From Branchipolynoe longqiensis (lineage: Eukaryota; Annelida; Polychaeta; Phyllodocida; Polynoidae): a stretch of DNA of 64,000 nt. Both the position numbers and the translations under genes were made by a program. Below are positions 43,316 to 53,379 of this stretch, in pieces. The notes below the pieces were generated by a model, which searched no databases, was not told the DNA's origin, and was given only the letters and a program-made list of their open reading frames with translations. How positions within the stretch are numbered: the stretch's first letter is position 1; every line of letters starts with the position of its first letter. The DNA is taken from assembly GCA_030323885.1 (NCBI GenBank), contig CM059198.1, positions 60,600,917-60,664,916 of the forward strand. The letters are read 5' to 3'.

Positions 43316-43880
43316 CAGTGTAGCAGGAAATCGCAAACCCCTGGAAATTGCACACCCCGGGGTTTGCGATTTCCTAGGAAATCGCAAACCCCCTCAAGCA
43401 TTTGATGGTTCATTGAGATATTTGGTGCATGCACAAGAAGAATTTGGAATATTAAAATGGGTCTCTTTCCTGTATGCAGTGACTGAATTCGGAACTAAAA
43501 AGGCCATTTTGCTAACGACAATAATACCAGGATATTGCTGCACCTCTTTACCTCGCCCCGTCCCTTGGCTTTTGTTTCAACAGAGGTCGCCACCTAGTGG
43601 AAAACATGGGTACTGGAACCCGACTACTCTTTACCTGCCCTTTAGAATGGCAACAGTGGCGACATATGTGAATAAAGTCCATTTTCAGCGCATGTGCGGT
43701 CAGAATTACGAACTGAATTATCACAAAGATGTTTTCATTAGGATAAAGACTGCCAAACATGGGGGATTTGCGATTTCCAGAGGAATATGTGATTTCGTAG
43801 GAAATCTCAAACGCCCCATGCCCATATATGGCATGGGGGTTTGCAATTTCCTAGGAAATCACAAGTGGGGGTTTGCAGCA
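43316..43880. mobile_element. Element of the GTGTAGCAGGAAATCGCAAA family, truncated
   Basis: Left CAGTGTAGCAGGAAATCGCA with repeated CCTAGGAAATCGCAAACCCC units; similar units at 43757-43880. The middle (43405-43755) differs from the 32594 relative. No inverted right terminus. Confidence 0.65.
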
Positions 43881-44334
43881 CTATCTGAATACATATATAA
43901 AAGGGATGGTTAAATAATCACACAACAGAAAAAATGTAAACACTTCTCGATGTGACATAGAGTAAAACCCACCACCACTCATTCAATCAATCAATCAATC
44001 AATCAATCAGTACATCCAATGACTGAACAATATAGAATAACACATGTTAATCAGTGCACTTTTCAATGTAAGTCTTACTATGAAACAAAGACTAGAACTA
44101 TGTTTGAACTTGCAACTAACAACACTTACAACACAGAACATTACAAATACGGTTCTGTCAACACTTACTGATACAACACTACACAAATGAAATTCATAAA
44201 CCTCTCATCGTAACACCCCAAAATGCAATGCCAAATAAGGATGCCGTACCCTGACATGCGTTTTATATACAAACTGGAAATGAATTAAGGATTAGTGGTG
44301 AGTGACTCAGCAAATAGATGTACATGCATTTTCT

Positions 44335-45142
44335 TCTTTTTGTTGTTGAATAGTCTTTTTTTCTCTGAATAGTCTTGTTTTCACCATTATACAGTTGGTC
44401 GATAGGAAGCCCGAGCCTACACTTTTACCGACCCGAGGGATTTTTAACCTCCCACACCACTTAGACATGGTAGGAGAGCAACTGGCTTTTGATGATGGTG
44501 TAATACCCCAGTGACACGAGGCCTGCGTTCGCTTACGATCGATTCGCGATGTCAAAATGTCCTCCTTGCGCCCTCATTGAGTGCTGTCGCCGCGAGGACG
44601 CCAACCTCCCGGCATTCATTTCAGAAATTTTGGACACAAGGAGGTTGCTGCTGCACATGCAACCTCCTTGCGTTCTGTTCCGGCGGCGCCATTAAACTGG
44701 TTGGTGACCTGGCGCCGCCCTGGGACTGCCAGGTCGGCAACCCTGAGGTTGGCGCCGATCTGGCGACCTAGCGGTGGCAAAATATGCAATGCCGCGCTCA
44801 CCGGGTGGTTGGTGCTACGGCACCGCTCCGACGCTGCCCCAATGCTGCCTCGGCACCGCGCTGGCACTGATACGGCGCCGCCCGGCGCTGATGCGGCGAC
44901 AGCCCGGCGCTGATGCGGCGACAGCCCGGCGACAGCCGGGGCCAAGCTGGCGCTGCCCTGGGGCCGCCATGGCGCCGCCCTGGCACTGCCCTGGCGCCGA
45001 CCACATATTTGAATCAATGTATCGAATGGGATGCTGGGAGGTTGGCGTCCTTTTGAGCGTAAGGAGGTTGGCGGCGAATGCTGGCTCTCATGTGACTGGG
45101 GTATAAGTTATACACAGTTGTGGAAATCCAAATTGGCAGAGG
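44335..45142 (-). mobile_element. SINE-3 split by a TACCCCAG MITE
   Basis: The tail side is 44335-44500 (GTCTTGTTTTCACCATTATA ... GGCTTTTGATGATGGTG). The part toward the tRNA-like head resumes at 45107 (GTTATACACAGTTGTGGAAA, CCAAATTGGCAGAGGTG) and stops before the tRNA-like sequence. Intact relatives: 50100-50335 and 51146-51510. Confidence 0.85.
44504..45103. mobile_element. PIF/Harbinger-like MITE (TACCCCAGT ends, TAA duplication), GC-rich interior
   Basis: Ends TACCCCAGTGACACGAGGCC and ATGTGACTGGGGTA; exact TAA on both sides (44501-44503, 45104-45106). It interrupts SINE-3 between GGTG and GTTAT, with the SINE's own TAA duplicated. TWA 3-bp duplications are typical of PIF/Harbinger (assignment is inference). 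The interior 44690-45000 is a series of GGCGCCGCCCTGGCACTGCC-like units; the Ala/Arg/Pro frames there are artefacts. Confidence 0.9.
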
Positions 45143-45214
45143 TGATGGCTTGTATAGTTTTTCCTAAGTAACTGCAACATGTGAAATGTATTTTAAGGTC
45201 ATTGTAGTGTCATA

Positions 45215-45485
45215 AACTAGTGTCTTGGTGATAATTGTTTTAGAAACAGAAATTATATCAAAAAGGCTTTTGTGGTGTCATCAAATAGAGTGATAATTGT
45301 TTCTGAAACAGAAACAGAAATTCTGCCAAGAAAGCTTTCATAGTGTTGTTTAATAAGGTCTTCATGATAATTGTTTTTGAGACAGAAATTCTGTCATAAA
45401 GGCTTATTTCGTGGTGGAATAAAATACCATCTTGGTAATAATTTTTTTCGGAGATAGAAATTCTGTCAAAAAAGCTTTTGTCTTG
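45215..45485. repeat. Four diverged ~70-bp tandem units
   Basis: Each has GATAATTGTTT(T/C)(A/T)GA(A/G)ACAGAAAT and TCTGTCAAAAAGGCTTTTGT-type segments. They are followed by an AT microsatellite (45518-45592). Confidence 0.75.
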
Positions 45486-45532
45486 TGACTTGTGATTGTA
45501 TAGGAGTGTGTGTGAATATATATATACATATG

Positions 45533-45568
<36 letters not shown>

Positions 45569-45595
45569 TATTTATTTATATATATATATATACAG

Positions 45596-45863
45596 AGGGT
45601 CCATACACATGTGAAGATATGGAATTCAAGGCTATTTCAAGACTTTTCAAAGCTGTTTTGATAGCAATTCAAGACTATTTTCATTTTCATTTCAGGAAAA
45701 AAACTAAACAATGATGAATGACAATTTCATACTAATTTAGATAAGTTGGACAGTTTAATGGAATTCAAGGGTTTTCAAGATTAATTACCCAAAATAGGTT
45801 AAAATCAAGGCTTTGAAATGGGAAACTGAAGTTCAAGACTTTCCAGGCCCCATCCGGACCCTG
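45596..45863. mobile_element. MITE-like element, AGGGTCC(G/A)TAC type
   Basis: Left GAGGGTCCATACACATGTGA, right CCCATCCGGACCCTG; interior ATTACCCAAAATAGGTTAAA. Confidence 0.8.
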
Positions 45864-45990
45864 TGTCAGCTATTGACAGTGTTTGGTGATTCAGGGGTGC
45901 AGCCAGTAATTCGCCTTTAGCTGAGAGTGTTAGATCACTGGTAATCCTGACACTATATTACTTCAAATAAGGACTATCACCACAGTCAAG

Positions 45991-46160
45991 ATCATCATCA
46001 TCATCATGCTGTCGGTCGTGATGCGACAAAGACTGCTGTGATTACTTGACTGCCGCTCTCCATTTAGCTCTCTGCTGTGAGAGTTGCGTCCATGAGTCGG
46101 TCTTAATGTCTCTCAGCTTCAGGTTTCTCTTGATGGTATCCTTGAACTTGAGACAAGCTT
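45991..46160 (-). mobile_element. 3' end fragment of the 42-kb LINE family
   Basis: On minus: AAGGATACCATCAAGAGAAA, GACTCATGGACGCAACTCTC, CAGTCAAGTAATCACAGCAG, then (ATG)n. It corresponds to the last ~50 codons plus the 3' end of the 42140-43052 copy. Confidence 0.85.
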
Positions 46161-46363
46161 TCCCAGTCAAGATAAAACCATAATAATCATACCATTATCC
46201 AATATCGTCCACTACCGCTTTGATCTAAACAGTAATTCTACACAATTCTTTTTTGAATATATGAATATGGATATATATGGATATATCATATACATATATA
46301 TGTACCCATAGAATATTCATAAAAATACTAAAGATTTCTTCATTACACATGTAATTGCCATTT

Positions 46364-46369
46364 TTTAAT
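46364..46369 (-). promoter_or_regulatory. RIM: Possible poly(A) signal ATTAAA for the RIM alternative terminal exon
   Basis: ATTAAA on the minus strand about 105 nt after the stop at 46473-46475. It is the commonest variant signal; in such AT-rich DNA it could be chance. Confidence 0.4.
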
Positions 46370-46472
46370 TAAAAATAGAGTTGCCATTTTCATTTAAAAT
46401 GTAGTTGCCATTTTCATTTCACTAAAACTATAGTTGACATCTTCATTAAAAACAATATGATTGCCATTGTCA

Positions 46473-47833
46473 TCACGAAGTCCAATGGGGACTATACGCC
46501 TTGGCATAAAATTCTGGTTCTTCGATAGCCGGTTGGCTATTTCTACTGCATGTCCTTGCAAAGAATCTCTTGAATAACCGCCTGTGAATGCTGAACAACC
46601 TTTGTCGCTTCTGGCCTGATTGCCTTGCTTCGCTGATCTCGCTAGGTCTGCGTCTTGGTGACAATTGCACTTCAGCCCAACTGCCTTCAATTGATGAACA
46701 TAAATCAAACACTGGACTCGCCAAGCTATTGATGGATGTGTCAGTCAGCATTTGATTAGCACTTGTTCGATTAGTTAAGGAATCCACATGGGCCTTTGAC
46801 TCTGCATCAGATTCAGTCAGTATCTTCTCAAAGATTGCATCCAGCTTCGCAGAAGGGGTTTTTGTTACTTGTGAAGGGCTATCATCAGTTTGATCTTCAA
46901 TCAGGCAATGCACAATAACTGGAACATCAAGCGATGTAGCAAACCGACCACTCACAGTCACCGACGAGTTTGGTGTCGCTGAAACCACACTTCCTACACT
47001 CGCATCTGGAATAGCGTTATCATCGAAGCCTTCGGATGACGTTCTCATAGACCAGGTCTCTTCTGATGATTGCTTGCTAACCTGCTCTCCTTTGCGATCA
47101 GTCTCCTTTGCTGCCAACTTTCTAAATTTCTCAATCAAGTGCTCCACCATATTCTGTTCAGTAAGTTTCATCAGCAAGAAGCGCAGCTCAATCCCATGTC
47201 CGCAATTATCACAGATCAGCGAATCATCCTTAGAGGTGGAGCCATCATCATCATCATCATCATCATGGTGACCCTCAGCCATCATCACCTCATCTTTCAG
47301 AAGAGCTAAGCCAGAGCCAACAGAAGCGGTATAACGCTCTCCACTTAAGACCTCCTTTGTTGTCGTAGGAGTGCATTTGTTCCTTTCCGATGAGCCAGAT
47401 GAGGAATTTGCCATATCCAACCTCCTGTTATCTTCATCATTGAGCCTGTTTGGGCCAGCAAGAGTTATGCCTTCCAGGTTACTTATAACCACAGGACTGT
47501 CTATCCCATACTTCTGTCCATTCTTTGTTGCTTTGTGCTTGGCCTTGTGTGTGCTTGGTAAATCTGGAGAGTGCACTTGGTTTCTGGTAAGATGCACTTG
47601 GTGTCTGGGAAGATGCACTTGGTTTCTGGGAAGAGACACCTGGTTTCTAGGAAGATGCACCTGGTTTCTAGGAAGATGCCCTTGGTTTCTGGGAAGATGC
47701 ATTTGATTTCTCGGAAGATGCACTTGGTAACCAAGTTGGCTAAACTGTCCATTTATAGAACCAAGTCCCTGACTGTCGCCGGGTTTTCTGCCATTGTTAT
47801 TCGGCATACACACTAGATCTTCCTCTTTTATAT
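46473..47833 (-). CDS. RIM: Alternative terminal exon of RIM (or independent ORF), 453 codons
   Basis: An AG at 47834-47836 (TTCATGTAG) precedes AT, which completes Asp with the single G left by the 49340-49371 exon; the resulting frame is open for 453 codons to the stop at 46473. In order: IKEEDLVCMPNNNGRKPGDS; eight heptapeptide copies of the QVHLPRN type; a basic KAKHKATKNGQK patch; an acidic HHDDDDDDD run; a Cys pair with a possible helix (SLICDNCGHGIELRFLLMKL, then EHLIEKFRKLAAKE); long Ser/Thr/Glu-rich sequence; a basic end (RRRPSEISEARQ, RRLFKRFFARTC) and YSPHWTS. I recognise no family. If used, it gives a RIM form that stops after PDZ and lacks C2A. It could instead be an internal exon with an unseen donor, or a separate minus-strand gene; the ATG at ORF start (47852) lies in the putative acceptor tract. 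Confidence 0.6.
47573..47740 (-). repeat. RIM: 21-bp coding tandem repeat (QVHLPRN)
   Basis: Eight imperfect 21-bp units inside the 46473-47833 frame. The frame is kept across all units, and changes are mostly missense (N/H, R, M/G/S substitutions) rather than stops. Confidence 0.85.
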
Positions 47834-48035
47834 CTACATGAACAGGGCACAAAATTAAACAAAAAAGTAAATATACAACACAAACAAATCAACAAATGAC
47901 AAAGGACAGCTGAATAGTACATAAAGACATAATGGGGGAACATTTAAACAACAAGCAAAAGAAATAATATATATGTAACCTATTTGTGGCAGTTCAAAGC
48001 AGTAGCTTTCCCCCATTAAAAACTACAGCTATTTC

Positions 48036-48314
48036 AGGGTCTGTACACATGTGAAGGTATGGAGTTCAAGGCTATTTCAAGGCTGTTTTTGATAGGAATT
48101 CAAGACTATTTTCATTTGGATTTCAGGAAAAAAAGAAAGAATGGCGAATTGTGATTTCAGACTGATTTAGATCAGTGGGGACAGTTGAAGGGAATTCAAG
48201 GCTTTTCAAGATTAATTACCCAAAATAGGTTAAATTCAAAGCTTTACAATGCCTTGAAATGGGGCAAATGAAGTTCAAGACTTTTCAAGACTGTTCAGGC
48301 CCCGTACGGACCCG
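48036..48314. mobile_element. MITE-like element, AGGGTC(C/T)GTAC type, clear inverted ends
   Basis: Left CAGGGTCTGTACACATGTGA, right CCCCGTACGGACCCGG; repeated TTCAAGGCTTTTCAAG inside. 48320-48815 is unremarkable intron DNA. Confidence 0.85.
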
Positions 48315-48818
48315 GCTATTTAGAAATATTCTTTTATGAGCATTTATTTATTTATATTTTTTTTTTGCCTGTGTGTCTCTACAAATGAATTCCCCATCCT
48401 GAATTATACACAGGGGATGAATTGGGAAAATTAATTGCTTCCATTTAAGGGAAGAAATATTGGTCAGAACCACAAAAAGGTTACTCAAATGAACAGAAAG
48501 GTGGGAGCTCTACAGGTTTCTCTAACGGTGCAAAAGATAATGGAGCAATACAGAGCGAAATAATGACATTAAAACAGGGCTCTCAATGGGAAATTCTATC
48601 TGAAAAATTCTATCTAGGGGTCAGAGACTTGTGGGTCAGTTCGATGGGTATTTCCGAAGGTAATTTCTATTTGTTTTCCTTCCCATTGTAATTATATACA
48701 TTTGCAATATACCTGTAATTCTTTAATTTAAGAGAAAAAAAAACCCTCATTAAAATACCAATTTCTTTTTTCTTGATGTGTCACTGAAACTTGAATTCTT
48801 TATCACTGTGCATCATCT

Positions 48819-49013
48819 ATAGTAAAACCTCTCTAACCGACCACCTCAACAGATCGACCACTCCCCTATATCGATCGCTAAATTTGGGTTCCAAACGATC
48901 GCCCATACAATACCATTGTAACGATAAATAACCTCCCTAAAGCGACCATCTTCCTAAATGAACCATTTAAAGTCGGCCCCCATGGTCGGTCGATTTAGAG
49001 ATGTTTTACTGTA
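48819..49013. mobile_element. MITE-like element, CAGTAAAACATCTCTAAATCG ends
   Basis: Left TATAGTAAAACCTCTCTAAC + CGACCA; right GGTCGATTTAGAGATGTTTT + ACTGTA. TA flanks. 195 bp, no coding capacity. Confidence 0.85.
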
Positions 49014-49339
49014 CATAGTTTCACACATATTTGACCTGACAGGGATGATAGTGGTTTCAGGCAAAAAAAGTGGAAATCAAGCCGAGATTATTATCACGAA
49101 AGCAAATTTCCATCCTAGAGGCTAGATACCGTACCCCCATCATATAAACAAACAATTCCCCGAGGCTGTGAAAAAACACGGAAATCTGCTTAAAAACGGG
49201 GAAATATCATCTCAGCACATATTTAACCCGAGCTGCTGAGTCATTGAGAACCCTGGCAAAGAAGAGTGTGTAAATAGGGTTTAACTATACCCACAACAAC
49301 AACAACAACAACAACAAAGTACATAGATACTAGACTCAC

Positions 49340-49371
49340 CGGTTTCGACATCTGGCGGTAATTCACCAACA
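49340..49371 (-). CDS. RIM: RIM 32-nt linker exon between PDZ and C2A
   Basis: Acceptor TTTTTTCAG at 49372-49374, donor AACCG|GTGAGT at 49340/49339. The first base completes Ser with AG from the PDZ exon; it encodes VGELPPDVET and leaves a G. It matches the (S)RPIGDIPRIPDS segment after vertebrate RIM PDZ. It is the branch point: both 47833 and 39560 begin with two bases that complete a codon in frame. Confidence 0.85.
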
Positions 49372-49484
49372 CTGAAAAAATTAAACACTCAGAATTATTG
49401 GTGTCTGTGAGAAATAAAGTACATAGACATTTGAAGTTAGATAGCTTCAACAAATGCCAGCATAATAGCTATACAAAGGATCTG

Positions 49485-49740
49485 AGATATCGAAATAGCG
49501 AAATAGCGAATGGTAGACAGGAAGTGTGAACACTTATTTGTCTCTCATTTTTGCTTGAGTGCAAGTAAATATGCAACACAAGGAATAATTAGTAACATGT
49601 GGTGAATAAGGGGTCACATTTCCCTGGATCATCAGCCATGCTTTTTCTAATCTATTCTTGAATGAATTTATTGACTCGGCATCAATAACATTTTGTGGGA
49701 GACTGTTCCATATATTTATGTCAAATATAAATGTATATAT
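49485..49740 (-). mobile_element. LINE C-terminal fragment with 3' end shared by SINE-3
   Basis: On minus: WNSLPQNVIDAESINSFKNR + LEKAW, the classic end of non-LTR ORF2 proteins, stop at about 49533. The sequence around and after the stop (GAGAGACAAATAAGTGTTCA, CACTTCCTGTCTACCATTCG) is almost identical to the SINE-3 tail at 51462-51510 and 35000-35052. Confidence 0.8.
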
Positions 49741-49803
49741 ATAGGAGAAATATCTTTTACTGAAATCAGTAAGTAATATTACTTTAATTTTGACAAGCTA
49801 CTT

Positions 49804-49975
49804 ATCGTATTCTCGCGGGTTAACACCCTGGGCATTTAAATTGGCAAATCACTGAAGTGGCGGTTGGGCGTTTACCAAAGCATGTGCATTTAATGGGTGG
49901 GCATTTACAAAATATTGGCCAAGTAGGGGTGGGCGTTAACCCACACATGGGCGTTAACCCGCGAGAATACAGTAT
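49804..49975. mobile_element. MITE-like element, ATTCTCGCGGGTTAA ends
   Basis: Left CGTATTCTCGCGGGTTAACA, right TTAACCCGCGAGAATACAGT. Interior GTGGGCGTTAACCCAC-type repeats, 172 bp. Confidence 0.85.
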
Positions 49976-50099
49976 ATGCAGAACACTATCCAAAAATATG
50001 AATCAGAAAGTAGGCATTGTGATAAACTTGAGGTTACTTTTCTAATGACACTAACATGAGCCCAATTTAATATCCCATGTTTGATGAAGGAGCCATCGA

Positions 50100-50335
50100 A
50101 AGTCTGTGGCAGAGTGGTTAGAGTGTCTGACATTTTTCTAGGTCAGACTCCTAATCTGAAGGTTGGTGGTTCGATTCCCCGTGCCCCCACCTCTGCCAAT
50201 TTGGATTTCCACCGCTGTGGATAACTTACAGCGTCATCAAAGGCCAGTTGCTCTCATACCATGTCTATGTGGTGTGGGAGGTTAAAAATCCATTGGGTCG
50301 GTAAAAGTGTAGGCTCGGGCTTTCTATCGACAAAC
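50100..50335 (+). mobile_element. SINE-3 (tRNA-derived), tail X
   Basis: tRNA-like head: GTGGCAGAGTGGTTAGAGTG, CTAATCTGAAGG and B-box-like GGTTCGATTCCCC. Body CCAATTTGGATTTCCACCGC, ...GGTCGGTAAAAGTGTAGGCT. The tail after TTTCTATCGAC is TAATGGTGAAAACAAGTCTA, unlike the 51146 copy. Confidence 0.85.
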
Positions 50336-50518
50336 TGTCTAATGGTGAAAACAAGTCTATTCAGGCTTATCCATAATAGGCAGTATAAATCTTCAAGAAA
50401 AAAAAGAAATACAAAGCGTACTATTTATCCAGAGTTCCCCGATCCCCCCAAAAGAATTACACATGAACATCTAAATACTTTGTTAAATACAATCTCTTAA
50501 ATATAGATCTACATTTGA

Positions 50519-50873
50519 TTAAAGTTGCATAGTGCGATGGTTTTGAATTTCTGTATTTCTTCTGAGATAAATATATTAGATCGATCACTAGTATTTACTT
50601 TACATTAGTTCAAAGTTAATTTTATATTAAATGGTAAACCTTTGAGATATTTTGAGTGCAAACGTGGAAAATTAGTTTTGGCAAGCTTGCCAAAACTCTG
50701 ACACCATAGACTTCTGCAGTAACAGGTTCTGTTAAATTGACTCAATATTGCCTTCTACACAGAAAGAAATGCTTAATAAGTGCATCAGTATCTAAATTAG
50801 ATATGTAAAATCAAATCTAGATAATTGGTTTGGTTTTTAAAATTTGATATTTCATCGAACTATGCAGCTTTAA
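50519..50873. mobile_element. MITE-A copy
   Basis: Left TTAAAGTTGCATAGTGCGAT, right CATCGAACTATGCAGCTTTA; same orientation as the 18398 copy. Confidence 0.85.
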
Positions 50874-50992
50874 ATAAGTCATACTTGACTGACACTGCTC
50901 CTCCCTACCGTTGTATGCTGTGGAAATATTGGAAACTTTGAATGGCCCCTAATGCTATCAAGCGTAGATAAATCACAGAAAATCAGCCTGAT

Positions 50993-51075
50993 CAGACGGG
51001 ATGGCCGAGTGGCTAGGACACCAGCCTCCTGTGCAAAAGGTCGTGGGATTATTTCCTGGGATGAGTCAAACCAAT
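50993..51075 (+). mobile_element. SINE head only (tRNA-like)
   Basis: CAGACGGGATGGCCGAGTGG + CTAGGACACCAGCC ... GGTCGTGGGATTATTTCC, then GAGTCAAACCAATG. The least-diverged A-box region of the SINE-1 heads here; the B-box region is damaged. It lacks the SINE body, and I do not call a functional tRNA gene. Confidence 0.7.
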
Positions 51076-51145
51076 GCTCTTTTTGGCATACATTTCTGTG
51101 TTCTAGTTGACCTGCTTGAAATGTAATTCAGATATGTGGTGTTCT

Positions 51146-51510
51146 CTGTGGCGGAGTGGTTAGAGTGTCTGACTTTTTTCTAGGTCAGACTCCTAATCTG
51201 AGGGTCGGCAGTTCGGTTCCCCATGCCTCCAGCTCTGCCAATTTGGATTTCCACCGCTGTGTATAACTTACAGCACCATCAAAGGTCTGTTGCTCTCATA
51301 CCATTTCTATGTGGTGTGGGATGTTAAAAATTCCTTGGGTTGGTAAAAGTGTAGGCTCGGGATTTCTATCGACCAGCAGTGGAGTGGGGAAGACCAGTCA
51401 TCTGTGACTGGGATTTCCCCTGCTTGGGACAACTAATGTACCAAAAAAACCAACAAAGAGAGACAAATAAGTGTTCACACTTCCTGTCTACCATTCGCTA
51501 TATCGGTATA
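51146..51510 (+). mobile_element. SINE-3, full length, tail Y
   Basis: Head GTGGCGGAGTGGTTAGAGTG with B-box-like GGTTCGGTTCCCC, body as at 50100, then the tail CAGCAGTGGAGTGGGGAAGA ... TTTCCCCTGCTTGGGACAAC and the LINE-like terminus GAGAGACAAATAAGTGTTCA ... CATTCGCTATATCG. Confidence 0.9.
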
Positions 51511-51825
51511 TGTTGAACCACTGTATATAACCCACAATAGCCGATGTTCACCTTTTGTGCTGAGGGGGTCGCTAAACAAACAAACAAACAAACAAACAAA
51601 CATACAAAACAGTCAAACCAAACACTCAAAAACACTTTGATACTTGTTCCTACTTCGCCCGGTGTTCAGCATTACTAGAAATGCACGGGGCAAGGGCTGA
51701 TTGGTCAGGATAATGTGACCTAGTCGGATATCACGACACGGGGTCCGTGGTCCGGTATCCCGAGATGGCAGTACTATAACTAGTATAAGGGTGTCATGGG
51801 TGCTTCCACTGTTACATGTTTGTTT

Positions 51826-52149
51826 TGTTTGTTGTTTTACGTCCTAGCAACATCTAAGGTCATGTCAGGACAGGTACCGACTTGTGACAGTGCGGACTCA
51901 TGGCAACTTTTTAGTGCTGTCCCACTGGGAAACCAGGCCGCTGGCACCATGACCTGATATCCCACTCAGTCACATTATCCGGACACTGAGCCAACCAGTC
52001 CCCACCCTATTCTATTAATGCCGAGCACCTGGCTAGGAAGCGACAAGTATAAATTTTCAAGTTATTAGTTTGACTCGACCAGGGTTCGAACCCACGACCT
52101 ATCAGAACTGGAGACGGACCCTCTACCTCATTCGGCCATCCCGTCTGGT
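51826..52149 (-). mobile_element. SINE-1, near full length
   Basis: Tail TTGTTTTACGTCCTAGCAAC at left, head CGACCAGGGTTCGAACCCAC ... CATTCGGCCATCCCGTCTGG at right. One of the cleanest heads in the window. Confidence 0.9.
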
Positions 52150-52252
52150 GTCTGCTGATACAAGTTGGTAGGTGTCTGGATATGACCTCAGATATCATTA
52201 GGAAACAAAACCCTTGTCACTTACTCAGTTCGCTTCTAGCCGAAAACTTAAC

Positions 52253-52437
52253 CGGGCGCGATATCCCACTTAGTCATAATATCCTGACACTGAGCTAATT
52301 AAACCTTACCCTATCTTAGTAATGCTGATCGCCAGACTAGGAAGTGACAAGTATAAATTTGGTTAAGTCTTTGGTTTGACTCGACCGACCTTCTGCACCC
52401 GGAAGTCTGGACTCGACAGATTTGGCCACCGCGTCTA
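52253..52437 (-). mobile_element. SINE-1, 3'-truncated
   Basis: Starts inside the body (GATATCCCACTTAGTCATAA) and runs to a diverged head (TTTGGCCACCGCGTC). Lies about 95 bp from the PDZ exon at 52532. Confidence 0.8.
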
Positions 52438-52531
52438 ATGCCACATTATTATTCTGCACTTCTGCTAAGAGGGCCTTGGAAGTAATCAGCAGGGTTTACT
52501 TTCTGTTTGCAGAATCACCTTAGTTACTTAC

Positions 52532-52655
52532 CTCATTGACCGTCGAACTATTAGTTCTACTTGAGGCTCTTGTTTCGACTCAAAGATGATGTCGTAAACT
52601 TCCTCAAACGTCTTCCCTTGAAGGGAACGTCCGTTCCATTCCACTACTTCGTCTC
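52532..52655 (-). CDS. RIM: RIM PDZ domain, second exon
   Basis: Acceptor GTCTTCAG at 52656-52658, donor ATGAG|GTAAGT at 52532/52531; 124 nt. Leading GA completes Gly with the G from 55956-56063; trailing AG. It encodes DEVVEWNGRSLQGKTFEEVY and DIIFESKQEPQVELIVRRSM, nearly identical to DEVLEWNGRLLQGATFEEVY, then NIILESKPEPQVELVVSRP, of vertebrate RIM. This half carries the helix and last strands of PDZ. In vertebrates RIM PDZ binds ELKS/CAST and N- and P/Q-type Ca2+ channel tails. Confidence 0.97.
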
Positions 52656-53379
52656 CTGAAGACATGAAGCAGCAGCCAGTGTCAACATTTAGGTCATTTC
52701 AAGACTTCAGTTTCAATTAATTTTTTTAATGGCTAAAAAAGAGGAAATGGGTCATTCTCTGAAACTGAAATTCTAAACTTGGTAGATAGATCACACACTT
52801 CCGCGACGACTATCGAATATATATAACATAAGATTGCTACCCTTGTATAATATATATATATATGCTAGCTTTAACCCGTCCATCTGTTGGAATCCATCTG
52901 TACCATTATGCGGTAAACCATATCGGTGGCACTATCTAATGGCGGAGTTAACAACATTCACGGTTACATGACTCAAAATGGATGCCAATATGGTCGAAGT
53001 GACCAAAGTTAGTAAAAAAAACCATCAAAATTAATATGAAATGTGTACGGTAGGCACAAAAACACGCTATTAACAACCCATACATGGCAAAGCATGAGTG
53101 GAGTACGATGATGCGCATTGGCAGCACTGATTAACAGAGGAGTAATGATCAGAACGACCCCAAAACCTAACCACCGTTCGGTATTATATATAGATATTGT
53201 ATATTTAGTATGCATTGAGATAGCTTATCTTTAGTTATAAATAAATAGCCGCGACTACACAAAGGGGTAGAAGAGCAGTGCCTCAGCACCGACCAATAAT
53301 AATCAATAACTAACTGGGAAGAATAAATTATGTACAACACAAATGTTTAAAACAAAGGTCAATTAGAGCACTTATTTGC

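Noticed and set aside
44690..45010. Coding sequence in the GC-rich block
   Set aside because: Lies wholly within a MITE bounded by inverted ends and TAA duplications; frames on both strands are repeat artefacts.
50103..50185. Functional tRNA gene
   Set aside because: The tRNA-like sequence continues into a SINE body repeated at 51146 and 44335; arms are imperfect, so it is a SINE head. The same applies to 50993-51075 and 31658-31735.
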